Position numbers and translations under genes: made by a program
Source: Lachnospiraceae bacterium
GTDB lineage: Bacteria; Bacillota; Clostridia; Lachnospirales; Lachnospiraceae
DNA length: 43,127 nucleotides
Direction of reading: 5' to 3'
Assembly: GCA_024693225.1 (NCBI GenBank)
Contig: JAILLI010000054.1
Span: 1-43,127, forward strand
Shown here: in pieces, positions 25,908-35,156 of the stretch
How positions within the stretch are numbered: position 1 is the stretch's first letter
How the letters are laid out: each line of letters opens with the position of its first letter
The notes under the pieces: model-generated
What the model was told of the DNA's origin: nothing
Seen by the model: only the letters and a program-made list of their open reading frames with translations
The model's database searches: none

Positions 25908-27623
25908 ATGACAGCATTATTAATCATCATTGCAGCTATCATCCTGCTTGTCATCGGCTATATCTATTATGGCTCATGGCTTGCAAAGCAGTGGGGCATC
26001 GATCCCGCCAAGAAGACTCCGGCTGTAGAAATGGAGGATGGTGTTGACTATGTTGCAGCAAAGCCTGCAGTACTCATGGGACATCACTTTTCATCAATAG
26101 CGGGAGCAGGCCCCATCAACGGACCTATCCAGGCAGCGGTATTCGGATGGATCCCCGTATTTCTCTGGTGTGTTATCGGTGGTATATTCTTCGGAGGATT
26201 ACAGGATTTCGGTTCACTGTTCGCTTCGATCAGACATGAAGGTAAGTCGGTCGGCGAGATCATCAAGGATTCCATGGGTCCGAGAGCCAAGAAGCTTTTC
26301 ATTGTCTTTGCGCTCCTTGTACTCATCCTTGTTATCGCTTCGTTCGTAAACGTTGTTGCAGGTACCTTCTTTACCGCAGATGATGCGGGACAGTTCGGCT
26401 TTGTCGCAAACCCCAACGGTAACCAGACAACAGCCATGATCTCATTCCTGTTCATCATCCTTGCGATAATCTATGGTATCATCACAAACAGAGCAGGTGT
26501 CAAGACACTTCCCGCAACCATCATCGGTATCGTTGGTATCGTTATCTCAACGATCATCGGTCTTAACTGCGGTCTTGCCATCGGACGTACTGCATGGATC
26601 GTCATAATCGGTATCTATATCGCGGTTGCTTCACTGGTTCCTGTATGGATCCTGCTTCAGCCCCGTGATTACCTTTCATCATTCCTGCTTTATGCAATGA
26701 TGGCTCTTGCTGTATTCGGTATCGTGATCTCTGCATTTACAGGCAGCGCATCATTTGATCTTCCTGCATTCACAGGCTGGTCGACCAAGATCGGTAACCT
26801 GTTCCCGGCACTCTTTATCACGGTTGCGTGCGGTGCATGTTCAGGTTTCCACAGCCTTATCTCAACAGGTACATCAAGTAAGCAGCTTGACAACGAGAAG
26901 AATGCAAAGGCCATAGGTTACGGCTCGATGCTTATCGAGAGTGCTCTGGGTATCATTTCTCTTATTGCGGTAGGTATGGTATGGAGCAAGTTCACAAACG
27001 GTGACTTCGGTTCACCTTCTGCAGCATTTGGTGCAGGTATCGCAACAATGTTCGGAGATGAGACAACAAAGGTTTATACGACCATCTACGCACTGCTCAC
27101 ACTTGCTGTTTCCGTATTCGCACTTACATCGCTTGATACAGGTACAAGGCTTTCAAGATTTATGTTCTCCGAGCTTTTCCTTACCGATGACGAAGAAACA
27201 TGGAAGGATGCAAAGGGTATCAGAAAGCTCCTTGCACATCCCCTTTTCGGTACGACCCTTATGGTTGTTGTAGGTTGCGTACTCGGCGGTCTGTCACTTT
27301 CACAGATCTGGGGACTGTTCGGTGCTGCAAACCAGCTCCTTGCAGGTATTGCCCTTATGGCTGTTGCAGCATGGCTCGGTGAAGTGGGTAAGAACAACAA
27401 GATGTTCTATATCCCCATGTGCTTTATGCTTATCGCAACACTTACATTCCTGGCTCAGAAGATCATCAGCCTCTGCAAGACCATTGCAGGTCTGGCTGAG
27501 AACCCTGCAATGTGGGGAGACTGGTTCCAGCTTGTATTTGCCATTGCAATGTTCATCCTTGCCATCATCCTTATCGTTGAAGGCTTCCAGACATTCAGGA
27601 GGCAGTCTGCAAAGGCAGCATAA
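25908..27623 (+). CDS. cstA: CstA family transporter (pyruvate/peptide, carbon starvation protein)
   Basis: Polytopic membrane protein; E. coli CstA and its paralogue take up pyruvate and have also been linked to peptide uptake. The 571-aa protein has about 15 hydrophobic segments and the family signatures KPAVLMGHHFSSIAGAGPI and CSGFHSLISTGTSSKQL. It is shorter than E. coli CstA (about 700 aa) but similar to many Firmicutes forms. ATG 25908 follows GGGAGGAG. Codon choice is more uniform (many CTT, ATC, GCA) than in neighbouring genes, as in highly expressed genes. Confidence 0.95.
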   Translation: MTALLIIIAAIILLVIGYIYYGSWLAKQWGIDPAKKTPAVEMEDGVDYVAAKPAVLMGHHFSSIAGAGPINGPIQAAVFGWIPVFLWCVIGGIFFGGLQDFGSLFASIRHEGKSVGEIIKDSMGPRAKKLFIVFALLVLILVIASFVNVVAGTFFTADDAGQFGFVANPNGNQTTAMISFLFIILAIIYGIITNRAGVKTLPATIIGIVGIVISTIIGLNCGLAIGRTAWIVIIGIYIAVASLVPVWILLQPRDYLSSFLLYAMMALAVFGIVISAFTGSASFDLPAFTGWSTKIGNLFPALFITVACGACSGFHSLISTGTSSKQLDNEKNAKAIGYGSMLIESALGIISLIAVGMVWSKFTNGDFGSPSAAFGAGIATMFGDETTKVYTTIYALLTLAVSVFALTSLDTGTRLSRFMFSELFLTDDEETWKDAKGIRKLLAHPLFGTTLMVVVGCVLGGLSLSQIWGLFGAANQLLAGIALMAVAAWLGEVGKNNKMFYIPMCFMLIATLTFLAQKIISLCKTIAGLAENPAMWGDWFQLVFAIAMFILAIILIVEGFQTFRRQSAKAA

Positions 27624-27671
27624 ATTAATGCTTGCAAATTGGTAATCGCTGGTATATTATTGCTTAGGAGC

Positions 27672-29109
<1,438 letters not shown>

Positions 29110-29123
29110 AAGATGTGCATCCC

Positions 29124-29153
29124 GGCCCGGACATTTTAATGTCCGGGCCTTTT
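29124..29153 (+). terminator. Rho-independent terminator after gdhA
   Basis: Perfect 11-bp stem GGCCCGGACAT / ATGTCCGGGCC with loop TTTA and TTTT tail. Confidence 0.92.
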
Positions 29154-29177
29154 GTTTGTGATATAATCTGATACAAT

Positions 29178-29235
29178 GGTTTCAGATCAACCGGACCTGA
29201 TCCGTCCGTTGTATTAAGTCAGACTGTCTGAAACC
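29178..29235 (+). promoter_or_regulatory. Structured leader upstream of the HD-GYP gene
   Basis: GGTTTCAGA (29178-29186) pairs with TCTGAAACC (29227-29235); inside it CGGAC (29192-29196) pairs with GTCCG (29204-29208), and TCAGACTGTCTGA (29219-29231) is a perfect 13-base palindrome competing with the outer stem. TATAAT at 29162-29167 may be the -10 element of the message. It does not look like a known c-di-GMP riboswitch. Confidence 0.5.
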
Positions 29236-29274
29236 CGTGTACTTGAAGATACATATACAAAAAGGGGTGATCAT

Positions 29275-31020
29275 ATGCATCTTTTATATTATATCGTCAT
29301 GCTGATCGTGGCGGCTTTATTCACACTGATACTTGTGATGAAATGGCGTAAAAGGTTTGACGTAAGCCTTGCCCTCATATTCGTACTCATTACCGTCAAT
29401 GATCTAGGTTATTTATTCTATTTTACAGCACAGTCACTTGGAGAGGCTTTGATCGCCCAGAAGATGATCTATATCGGAGGATGCTTTCTTCCGCTTTTGA
29501 TCTTTTTTGCTGTTATCAGACTGACCCGCCTTGTGGTGCCCAAATGGATGAAAGCCGCGATGGTGAGCCTGTCGATGGTCATGTATGCGCTCGTGCTTTC
29601 GATCGGTGTAACAAGATTTTTTTATGAGAATGTCGAATTTTCGCGCGTTAACGGTCTTGTAAGGGTCACCAAGGAATACGGGTGGGGACACACACTGTTC
29701 AATATCGTGCTCACGATGTATTTCCTGGCCGGTATCGGTGTGCTCATATATACCTATGTCAAGAAGGTGGAAGTATCCGTAAAGATACTTAAGCTGTTGA
29801 TGATACCCTTCCTTCTGTGTATAGCGGGTTTATGGATCGATAGAATATCGGATTCGATATACTATCTGGTCCCCCTGTTCTATAATATGACGCTTGCGGT
29901 CTATCTGGTCATCATACAGAAGATCAGTATGTATGACATAATCGATACCGGGATAGATTCACTTGCACGCGAAGGCGATACAGGCTTCATATCCCTTGAC
30001 CTGAAACTGAATTATCTGGGAAGCAATGAAGTGGCAAGAAAGATAATACCGGATATAAAAAGGGTGAGTATAGATACATCCATAAGGGACTACAGACTGT
30101 TTGGGGACAACCTGATAAAGTGGCTGGACAGCTTTTGCGAAGCTGAAGCAAAGGGGATCAGGAGAGATCAGTTCACGTGTAAGGATGCAGGCGGCGAGAG
30201 GATCTACTACGTCAATATAAGCTACCTTTATGACGGGCAAAAAAAATGCGGATACCAGTTCTTTTTTATAGACAATACAAAGGATCTGAAATATAAGGAG
30301 AATCTGAAAAAGGAAGTCCGTCAGAAGACTGAACATATTGTTGAGATGCACAATGCCCTTATCCTCGGAATGGCGACCATGGTAGAGAGCCGTGACAATT
30401 CAACGGGTGGCCATATCAGACGTACCAGTGAACTTGTCCGCATCCTTATGGAAAAGATCCGCAGATATTCGAACGGTGAGTTTGACATTACAGACGAATT
30501 CTATGACGACATTGTAAAAGCGGCGCCCATGCATGATCTCGGAAAGATAGCCGTTGATGACGATATCCTTCGAAAACCCGGAAGATTTGAGCCCTGGGAA
30601 TTCGAAAAGATGAAAGAACATGCGAATGAGGGGAAGAGGATTGTTCATGAGATATTAAAGGATACTGATGATGACAGCTTCAGAAAGATAGCCGAAAATG
30701 TTGCACATTATCATCATGAGAGATGGGACGGATCGGGATACCCGGAAGGTATCAGCGGAGAGCAGATACCCCTCGAGGCACGCATAATGGCAGTTGCGGA
30801 CGTGTATGATGCGCTTGTATCAAAGAGGGTCTACAAGGAAAAGATGAGCTTTGAAAAAGCGGACTCTATCATAATGGAGGGTATGGGTTCACAGTTCGAT
30901 AAAAGGCTTGAACCATATTACAAAAAGGCTAGAGGAGAATTTGAGGAATACTATACAAAACTTGATGAGGCCGGTGAAGATGACCGGATAAGAACAGGAG
31001 AAGACGATGGTCGGCAATGA
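29275..31020 (+). CDS. Membrane-bound HD-GYP c-di-GMP phosphodiesterase
   Basis: Expected to hydrolyse cyclic di-GMP. The 581-aa protein starts at ATG 29275 behind AAAAGGGGTG. Residues 1 to about 215 form seven hydrophobic segments like the 7TM sensor region of some histidine kinases; a PAS-like cytoplasmic part follows (about 225-345), then the HD-GYP domain: [10 protein letters not shown], the HD pair in [40 protein letters not shown] and ADVYDAL. The metal ligands and the GYP triad are intact, so catalysis is expected. The 3' end overlaps guaA by 14 bp. Confidence 0.93.
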   Translation: MHLLYYIVMLIVAALFTLILVMKWRKRFDVSLALIFVLITVNDLGYLFYFTAQSLGEALIAQKMIYIGGCFLPLLIFFAVIRLTRLVVPKWMKAAMVSLSMVMYALVLSIGVTRFFYENVEFSRVNGLVRVTKEYGWGHTLFNIVLTMYFLAGIGVLIYTYVKKVEVSVKILKLLMIPFLLCIAGLWIDRISDSIYYLVPLFYNMTLAVYLVIIQKISMYDIIDTGIDSLAREGDTGFISLDLKLNYLGSNEVARKIIPDIKRVSIDTSIRDYRLFGDNLIKWLDSFCEAEAKGIRRDQFTCKDAGGERIYYVNISYLYDGQKKCGYQFFFIDNTKDLKYKENLKKEVRQKTEHIVEMHNALILGMATMVESRDNSTGGHIRRTSELVRILMEKIRRYSNGEFDITDEFYDDIVKAAPMHDLGKIAVDDDILRKPGRFEPWEFEKMKEHANEGKRIVHEILKDTDDDSFRKIAENVAHYHHERWDGSGYPEGISGEQIPLEARIMAVADVYDALVSKRVYKEKMSFEKADSIIMEGMGSQFDKRLEPYYKKARGEFEEYYTKLDEAGEDDRIRTGEDDGRQ

Positions 31021-32554
31021 GGAAAAAGTAATAGTCCTGGATTTCGGGGGACAGTACAATCAGCTTATAGCAAGGTGCGTACGTGAGTGCAATGTGTATG
31101 CGGAGGTGCATCCCTACACAATGAGCCTTGATGAGATAAGGAAAATGGCTCCGAAAGGCATTATCTTTACGGGAGGTCCAAACAGTGTGTATGAGGATGC
31201 TTCGCCTCATTATGACAGGGCAGTTCTGGAACTGGGTATCCCTGTTCTTGGGATATGTTACGGGTCCCAGCTCATGGCTTATATGCTCGGAGGTAAGGTC
31301 ACGACTGCACCCGTCAGCGAATACGGAAGGACAAAGGTTACGGTCGATACTTCATCAAAGCTTCTCCACGGGATCGATGAGGAAACGGATGTATGGATGA
31401 GCCATACCGATTATATAGAGGAGGTACCGGACGGCTTCAGGATAACCTCACACTCGGCCGTATGCCCGGTTGCCGCCATGGAAGATCCAATTAGAAAGCT
31501 GTATGCCACACAGTTTCATCCGGAAGTCACTCATACCCGTGAAGGGAAGAAGATCATATCAAATTTCGTTTACACGATATGCGGCTGTGCCGGAAACTGG
31601 AAGATAGATTCTTTTGTAGACGAAAAGATCAGACAGATAAGGGAGACAGTAGGAGACAGAAAAGCCCTGTGCGCTCTGTCAGGTGGGGTCGATTCATCGG
31701 TTGCGGCAGTCCTTATGTCCAAAGCGATTGCAAAAAACCTGACCTGCGTGTTCGTTGATCACGGGCTTTTGCGAAAGGATGAGGGAGATCAGGTAGAGGC
31801 CGTATTCGGGCCTTCGGGCAACTATGATCTTAATTTTATAAGAGTAAATGCCGCCGACAGATTTTACGAAAAGCTTGCAGGTGTAGAGGAACCTGAGCAA
31901 AAGAGAAAGATAATAGGCGAAGAGTTCATACGTGTGTTCGAGGAAGAAGCAAAGAAGATAGGTGCTGTAGATTATCTTGTTCAGGGAACCATATACCCTG
32001 ATGTGATCGAATCGGGTCTGGGCAAATCGGCAGTCATCAAATCACATCATAATGTCGGAGGCCTTCCGGACTGCGTTGATTTTCAGGAGATCATAGAGCC
32101 TCTTCGCATGCTCTTTAAGGATGAGGTAAGGCGGGCCGGCAAGGAACTGGGTCTTCCCGACAGCCTGGTCAGGCGGCAGCCTTTTCCGGGCCCCGGCCTG
32201 GGTGTACGTATAGTCGGAGAGGTTACGGCTGATAAGGTCAGGATGGTTCAGGAGGCTGATGCGATCTTCCGAGAGGAGGTCGACAGGGCCGACCTTAAGG
32301 AAAGGCCGGGCCAGTATTTTGCGGCTCTTTCAAACATGCGCTCCGTTGGTGTCATGGGAGACTTCAGGACATATGACTATGCAGTCGTGCTCCGTGCCGT
32401 GAATACCACAGATTTCATGACGGCCGAATGCTGTGAGATCCCCTTCGAAGTACAGCAGACATGTATGCGCCGCATAATCAACGAGGTCAAAGGGGTGAAC
32501 CGGGTAATGTTCGATCTGACCAGCAAACCGCCCGGAACCATAGAATTAGAGTGA
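31007..32554 (+). CDS. guaA: GMP synthase (glutamine-hydrolysing)
   Basis: Converts XMP to GMP using glutamine and ATP. The 515-aa protein has the class I amidotransferase ([18 protein letters not shown], nucleophile Cys at about 84 in GICYGSQ, His/Glu in QFHPEVTHT), the ATP-pyrophosphatase P-loop [12 protein letters not shown] at about 225, and the C-terminal dimerisation domain ending [20 protein letters not shown] 31007 is preceded by CAGGAG within the HD-GYP gene, so the two may be translationally coupled. No purine riboswitch is visible. Confidence 0.98.
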   Translation: MVGNEEKVIVLDFGGQYNQLIARCVRECNVYAEVHPYTMSLDEIRKMAPKGIIFTGGPNSVYEDASPHYDRAVLELGIPVLGICYGSQLMAYMLGGKVTTAPVSEYGRTKVTVDTSSKLLHGIDEETDVWMSHTDYIEEVPDGFRITSHSAVCPVAAMEDPIRKLYATQFHPEVTHTREGKKIISNFVYTICGCAGNWKIDSFVDEKIRQIRETVGDRKALCALSGGVDSSVAAVLMSKAIAKNLTCVFVDHGLLRKDEGDQVEAVFGPSGNYDLNFIRVNAADRFYEKLAGVEEPEQKRKIIGEEFIRVFEEEAKKIGAVDYLVQGTIYPDVIESGLGKSAVIKSHHNVGGLPDCVDFQEIIEPLRMLFKDEVRRAGKELGLPDSLVRRQPFPGPGLGVRIVGEVTADKVRMVQEADAIFREEVDRADLKERPGQYFAALSNMRSVGVMGDFRTYDYAVVLRAVNTTDFMTAECCEIPFEVQQTCMRRIINEVKGVNRVMFDLTSKPPGTIELE

Positions 32555-32561
32555 CCGGGAA

Positions 32562-32779
32562 CTGTCCCCGGACAAACTTTAATACCCTCAAAACCTTTAA
32601 AAGAGGCAAACTTATAAACCTTGTAACCCTAAAACGGCTGCAAGGTTTTTTTATGTCCTAGGGAAGGTGTGAGCCTTGGAAATATAACAGATTCTACGAA
32701 GAGAATCCGGACGTACAGAACGTGTGACGGTATAAAAGGTTTTGCCTCATGCCGTATATTTCATATTGTCCGGGGACAG
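32562..32779. repeat. 14-bp inverted repeat pair flanking about 190 bp
   Basis: CTGTCCCCGGACAA at 32562-32575 is the exact reverse complement of TTGTCCGGGGACAG at 32766-32779. The left copy also forms a short local CCGGG/CCCGG hairpin. The interior holds the guaA terminator and no gene. The layout is like a small non-autonomous element, or like two REP-type sites in opposite orientation. Confidence 0.55.
32617..32652 (+). terminator. Probable terminator after guaA
   Basis: AACCTTG (32617-32623) pairs with CAAGGTT (32641-32647) and runs into a T tract; the loop is 17 bases, longer than ideal. Confidence 0.65.
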
Positions 32780-32805
32780 GAACAAACATCACCGCCCAAA
32801 GATCC

Positions 32806-32920
32806 GCTGACGGCAAGGGCTTATACTGCTGACGGCAAGGGTTTATACTGCTGATGACAAGGGCTTATAACCGCTTATTGCAAGGGCTTATAACCGCATA
32901 TGGCAAGGGCTTCGGGGTCT
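32806..32920. repeat. Tandem repeat, 22-23 bp unit, about five copies
   Basis: Units at 32806, 32828, 32850, 32873 and 32896 share the core GCAAGGGCTTATA (variants GGCAAGGGTTTATA and GACAAGGGCTTATA); the last copy diverges after GCAAGGGCTT. The unit length is not a multiple of three, so coding is unlikely. Confidence 0.8.
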
Positions 32921-32930
32921 TGTTTTTTTT
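32904..32930 (+). terminator. Terminator-like hairpin at the end of the tandem repeat
   Basis: CAAGGGC-TTCG-GGGTCTTG with imperfect pairing, followed by eight T. The last repeat copy forms the 5' arm. Confidence 0.4.
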
Positions 32931-33138
32931 ATTGTTTTGAGTTATATTATTACGAGCAATACTGTTTTAAATTCTTTTTCTGTGGCAGATCGATTTCCGG
33001 CAGTTATTATCTTGCCGGGTAAATCCATAATTTACAGTAATATCTGCGTCTGTATTTTATAGTTAAAAGCGTAAGGATACTCGGACACGACGATCAAATG
33101 GTCTTAAGTGTATCTATTTAGTGCCTTCACACAGGTCT
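32931..33138. other. AT-rich non-coding stretch
   Basis: I see no gene, RNA or strong repeat here; the only ORFs are short and lack ribosome binding sites. Confidence 0.5.
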
Positions 33139-33590
33139 GACACTCGTTTTAGAAGATGGGTTGTAACGTAGTGTATAAATCTCCCCGAAAGAAAAAAATA
33201 ATAATTCATAGACACTTGTAAGGGTATTTGAGAAGTGACGGAGTGTCGAAATAAAGCAATTGAGGCAACCGAAGACACTTCTAATGGCATAGGGATATGA
33301 TAGAAGTGTCATAAAGAAGAGGGTAAGACACTCCTAAAGCACTGGGAATACGATGGGAGTGTCATAAAGAAGAGGGTAAGACACTCCTAAAGCACTGGGA
33401 ATACGATGGGAGTGTCATAAAGAAGAGCGTAAGACACTCCTAAAGCACTGGGAATACGATGGGAGTGTCATAAGGAAAACGTAAGACACTCCTAATGAGC
33501 TTGGAATATGAGGGAAGTGTCATAAGGAAAACGTAAGACACTCCTAAAGCGCTTGGAATATGAGGGAAGTGTCATAAAGAAAAACTGAGA
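33139..33590. repeat. Tandem array of 52-53 bp units, each with an internal inverted repeat
   Basis: Six clear units start (at GACACT) at 33274, 33327, 33380, 33433, 33485 and 33537; two decayed units precede them at 33139 and 33211. Each unit has a left arm GACACTCC or GACACTTCT and a right arm GGAGTGTC or AGAAGTGTC, about 20 bases apart, followed by an A-rich linker ATAAAGAAGAGGGTA or similar. Whole units are conserved, so these are not CRISPR spacers. The array lies upstream of the nuclease-like gene, on whichever strand it may act. Confidence 0.9.
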
Positions 33591-33610
33591 TCATAATAAT
33601 GCCGGCGGCG

Positions 33611-33623
33611 GGCGGAAACCGCC
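33611..33623. repeat. GC-rich short hairpin before the nuclease-like gene
   Basis: GGCGG-AAA-CCGCC, in an unusually GC-rich patch (33601-33630) between the array and the AAGGAGG at 33656-33662. It could be part of the message leader. Confidence 0.5.
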
Positions 33624-33671
33624 TCCGGGTGGTTAATTCAACCTGACACGGACAACAAGGAGGTAGAGAAA

Positions 33672-34469
33672 ATTTTAGATTATTCAAAGGAATTAAATCA
33701 GCAGATCAAATGGCTTGATCAACTCATATCTACTACGAGGACAGCCTTGAGTGCTATCAGGATCGATGATGACAGACCTGTCAAAAGCTCAAAAAGAAAG
33801 AACGGTTATCAGTATTATTTACAGAGAGCAGATGGAAAACTTGAATATATCAAGGTAAAGGATATAGACAGAGTTAAAAGGATAGTTCAAAGAGACTATT
33901 ATAATTCACTTTTAGAAAATCTGTTAACTGTGCGAAACAGGGTTGAAAGGTTTACTGAGATTTATGATATCGAATCTATTACGAGGGCTTATGATAATCT
34001 GAGCCAGGCCAGAAAGGCTTTGGTCAATCCGATCATCCCTTCTGACGAGAACTATATTATGGAGTGGCGGGAACATAATAAAGGCGGTTGCAATCCATAT
34101 CCCGAGGAAGGGAAATATCAGACCCAAAGAGGCGAATTGGTCCGATCAAAATCAGAAAAAATATTAGCGGATCTGTTTGAAAAATTTGGTATCCCTTACG
34201 TCTACGAACCTCAAATAACAGCAGTAAATGGGAAAAACCTGTATCCTGATTTTGCATTGCTTAATGTAAGGACAAGAAGAACTGTCTACTGGGAACATTT
34301 CGGGCTCATATCAGATGGAGAATATGCCCAAAATGCATTGACAAAGATCAATCTGTATGAGCAGATGGGGATTGAGGTTGGAAAAAATCTGATCATCACT
34401 ATGGAGTCCGAGAGGATGTTGCTGGATATTAAACGAATAGAAAAGAAAATCAGGGAGTATCTGTTATGA
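33672..34469 (+). CDS. Predicted PD-(D/E)XK nuclease-like protein, probable ATT start
   Basis: The track start TTG 33747 gives 240 aa, but the frame is open back to 33600 and codes for a plausible helix (LDYSKELNQQIKWLDQLI) before it. The best ribosome binding site, AAGGAGG at 33656-33662, is nine bases before ATT 33672, and no ATG, GTG or TTG lies between, so I propose an ATT start and 265 aa. TTG 33747 with GAGG six bases upstream is the alternative. The C-terminal half reads RSKSEKILADLFEKFGIPYVYEP, LYPDFALLN and TVYWEHFG, the E...PD...ExH-type core of PD-(D/E)XK nucleases (the final motif is E-x-F rather than ExK). Function is unknown; it follows the hairpin array. Confidence 0.7.
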   Translation: MLDYSKELNQQIKWLDQLISTTRTALSAIRIDDDRPVKSSKRKNGYQYYLQRADGKLEYIKVKDIDRVKRIVQRDYYNSLLENLLTVRNRVERFTEIYDIESITRAYDNLSQARKALVNPIIPSDENYIMEWREHNKGGCNPYPEEGKYQTQRGELVRSKSEKILADLFEKFGIPYVYEPQITAVNGKNLYPDFALLNVRTRRTVYWEHFGLISDGEYAQNALTKINLYEQMGIEVGKNLIITMESERMLLDIKRIEKKIREYLL

Positions 34470-34479
34470 TATAATATGA

Positions 34480-34698
34480 TATACTATTGTATACTGGGCA
34501 GAAGAGCTATCTTCGGCCAAGAAAGGAAAGAAAAATTTAGCTAAGAGTCTTACTGCTGATAAAAAGACAGGAAGGATTAAGATAAAGAAAGGCTTGAAGA
34601 GAGGTTCCTATAAGATCAAAGTCAAGGTGTCAGCCGCAGGAGACAAGAATTACAGAAACGCCACAATGGATGTGACGTTCACGATAAAAGTGAATTGA
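34480..34698 (+). pseudogene. C-terminal remnant of a Lys-rich surface/secreted protein
   Basis: A frame open from 34480 to the stop at 34696 has no start codon and translates to a tail with ADKKTGRIKIKKGLKRGSYK, then KVKVSAAGDKNYRNAT and FTIKVN. This resembles the Ig-like C-terminal repeats, often ending in AAGNxNYKA...VKVK, of secreted Lachnospiraceae proteins. There is no signal peptide or N-terminal part, so it is a truncated relic. Confidence 0.7.
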
Positions 34699-34898
34699 GT
34701 ATGATGTCATTTTGACGACAAAAAGACTCTGAAAAGGAGATAATGCATATAATATGTATATATTTTGCGCCGGAATTATAATTGATGCCACTATATATAG
34801 TAGAAGCACGTATATCATCAGAGATATTGAGGGGAGAGTGACACAAGTGTGACTGATGCTACGCTATCATCATATTGTAATCTGTTGAACCCCTTAAA
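34699..34898. other. AT-rich gap before the leader-peptide gene
   Basis: Contains AAAAGGAGAT before a 12-codon ORF (ATG 34743), the 12-bp palindrome ACTATATATAGT at 34790-34801, and GTGACACAAGTGTGAC at 34839-34854, a repeat of GTGAC-type half sites that could be a regulator site. No clear promoter pair was found. Confidence 0.4.
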
Positions 34899-34910
34899 GT
34901 GAATGAATCA

Positions 34911-35099
34911 ATGGAGGAAAATCATAAGAAAGACAATAAGGATCTGAAGATCAATGAGGAAGAACTGGAAGAAGTAACGGGCGGAAACATATTGGAGGAT
35001 GTTGAAATGATCGAAAACATAGAAGCCCTGCAGTCTGAAGATGCGCCCGCACCGCGTCGGTCACACAGAAGATTTCTTCGAAGGAAAACCATTGTATAA
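34911..35099 (+). CDS. Orphan double-glycine leader peptide, possible RiPP/bacteriocin precursor
   Basis: A 62-aa peptide starting MEENHKKDNKDL (GTG 34899 would add four residues). The leader ends LKINEEELEEVTGGN, a classic double-glycine leader in which a C39-peptidase ABC exporter cuts after GG. The predicted 37-residue core is acidic at first (LEDVEMIENIEALQSED) and strongly basic at the end (PAPRRSHRRFLRRKTIV), with no Cys. A bidirectional terminator follows within 30 bases. No modification enzyme, immunity gene or exporter is in the window apart from the convergent glycosyltransferase-like gene. No strong ribosome binding site was found. It could also be a peptide signal. Confidence 0.65.
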   Translation: MEENHKKDNKDLKINEEELEEVTGGNILEDVEMIENIEALQSEDAPAPRRSHRRFLRRKTIV

Positions 35100-35124
35100 A
35101 GACGGTAAGAAAAACGGTTCTGAA

Positions 35125-35156
35125 AAAGTTCCCGGATCACAAAGATCCGGGACTTT
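35125..35156. terminator. Bidirectional terminator between the leader peptide and the glycosyltransferase-like gene
   Basis: TCCCGGATC / GATCCGGGA with loop ACAAA, flanked by AAAGT and CTTTC so that either direction ends in a T-rich run. It overlaps the last codons of the minus-strand gene. Confidence 0.8.

Noticed and set aside
29178-29235. c-di-GMP riboswitch (GEMM)
   Set aside because: The conserved riboswitch core motifs are not there; only generic inverted repeats were seen.
32669-32854. Small ORF in the repeat region
   Set aside because: Runs into the tandem repeat, has no ribosome binding site and no recognisable protein features.
33139-33590. CRISPR array
   Set aside because: Whole 52-53 bp units are conserved, including the segment that would be spacer; there are no unique spacers and no cas genes.
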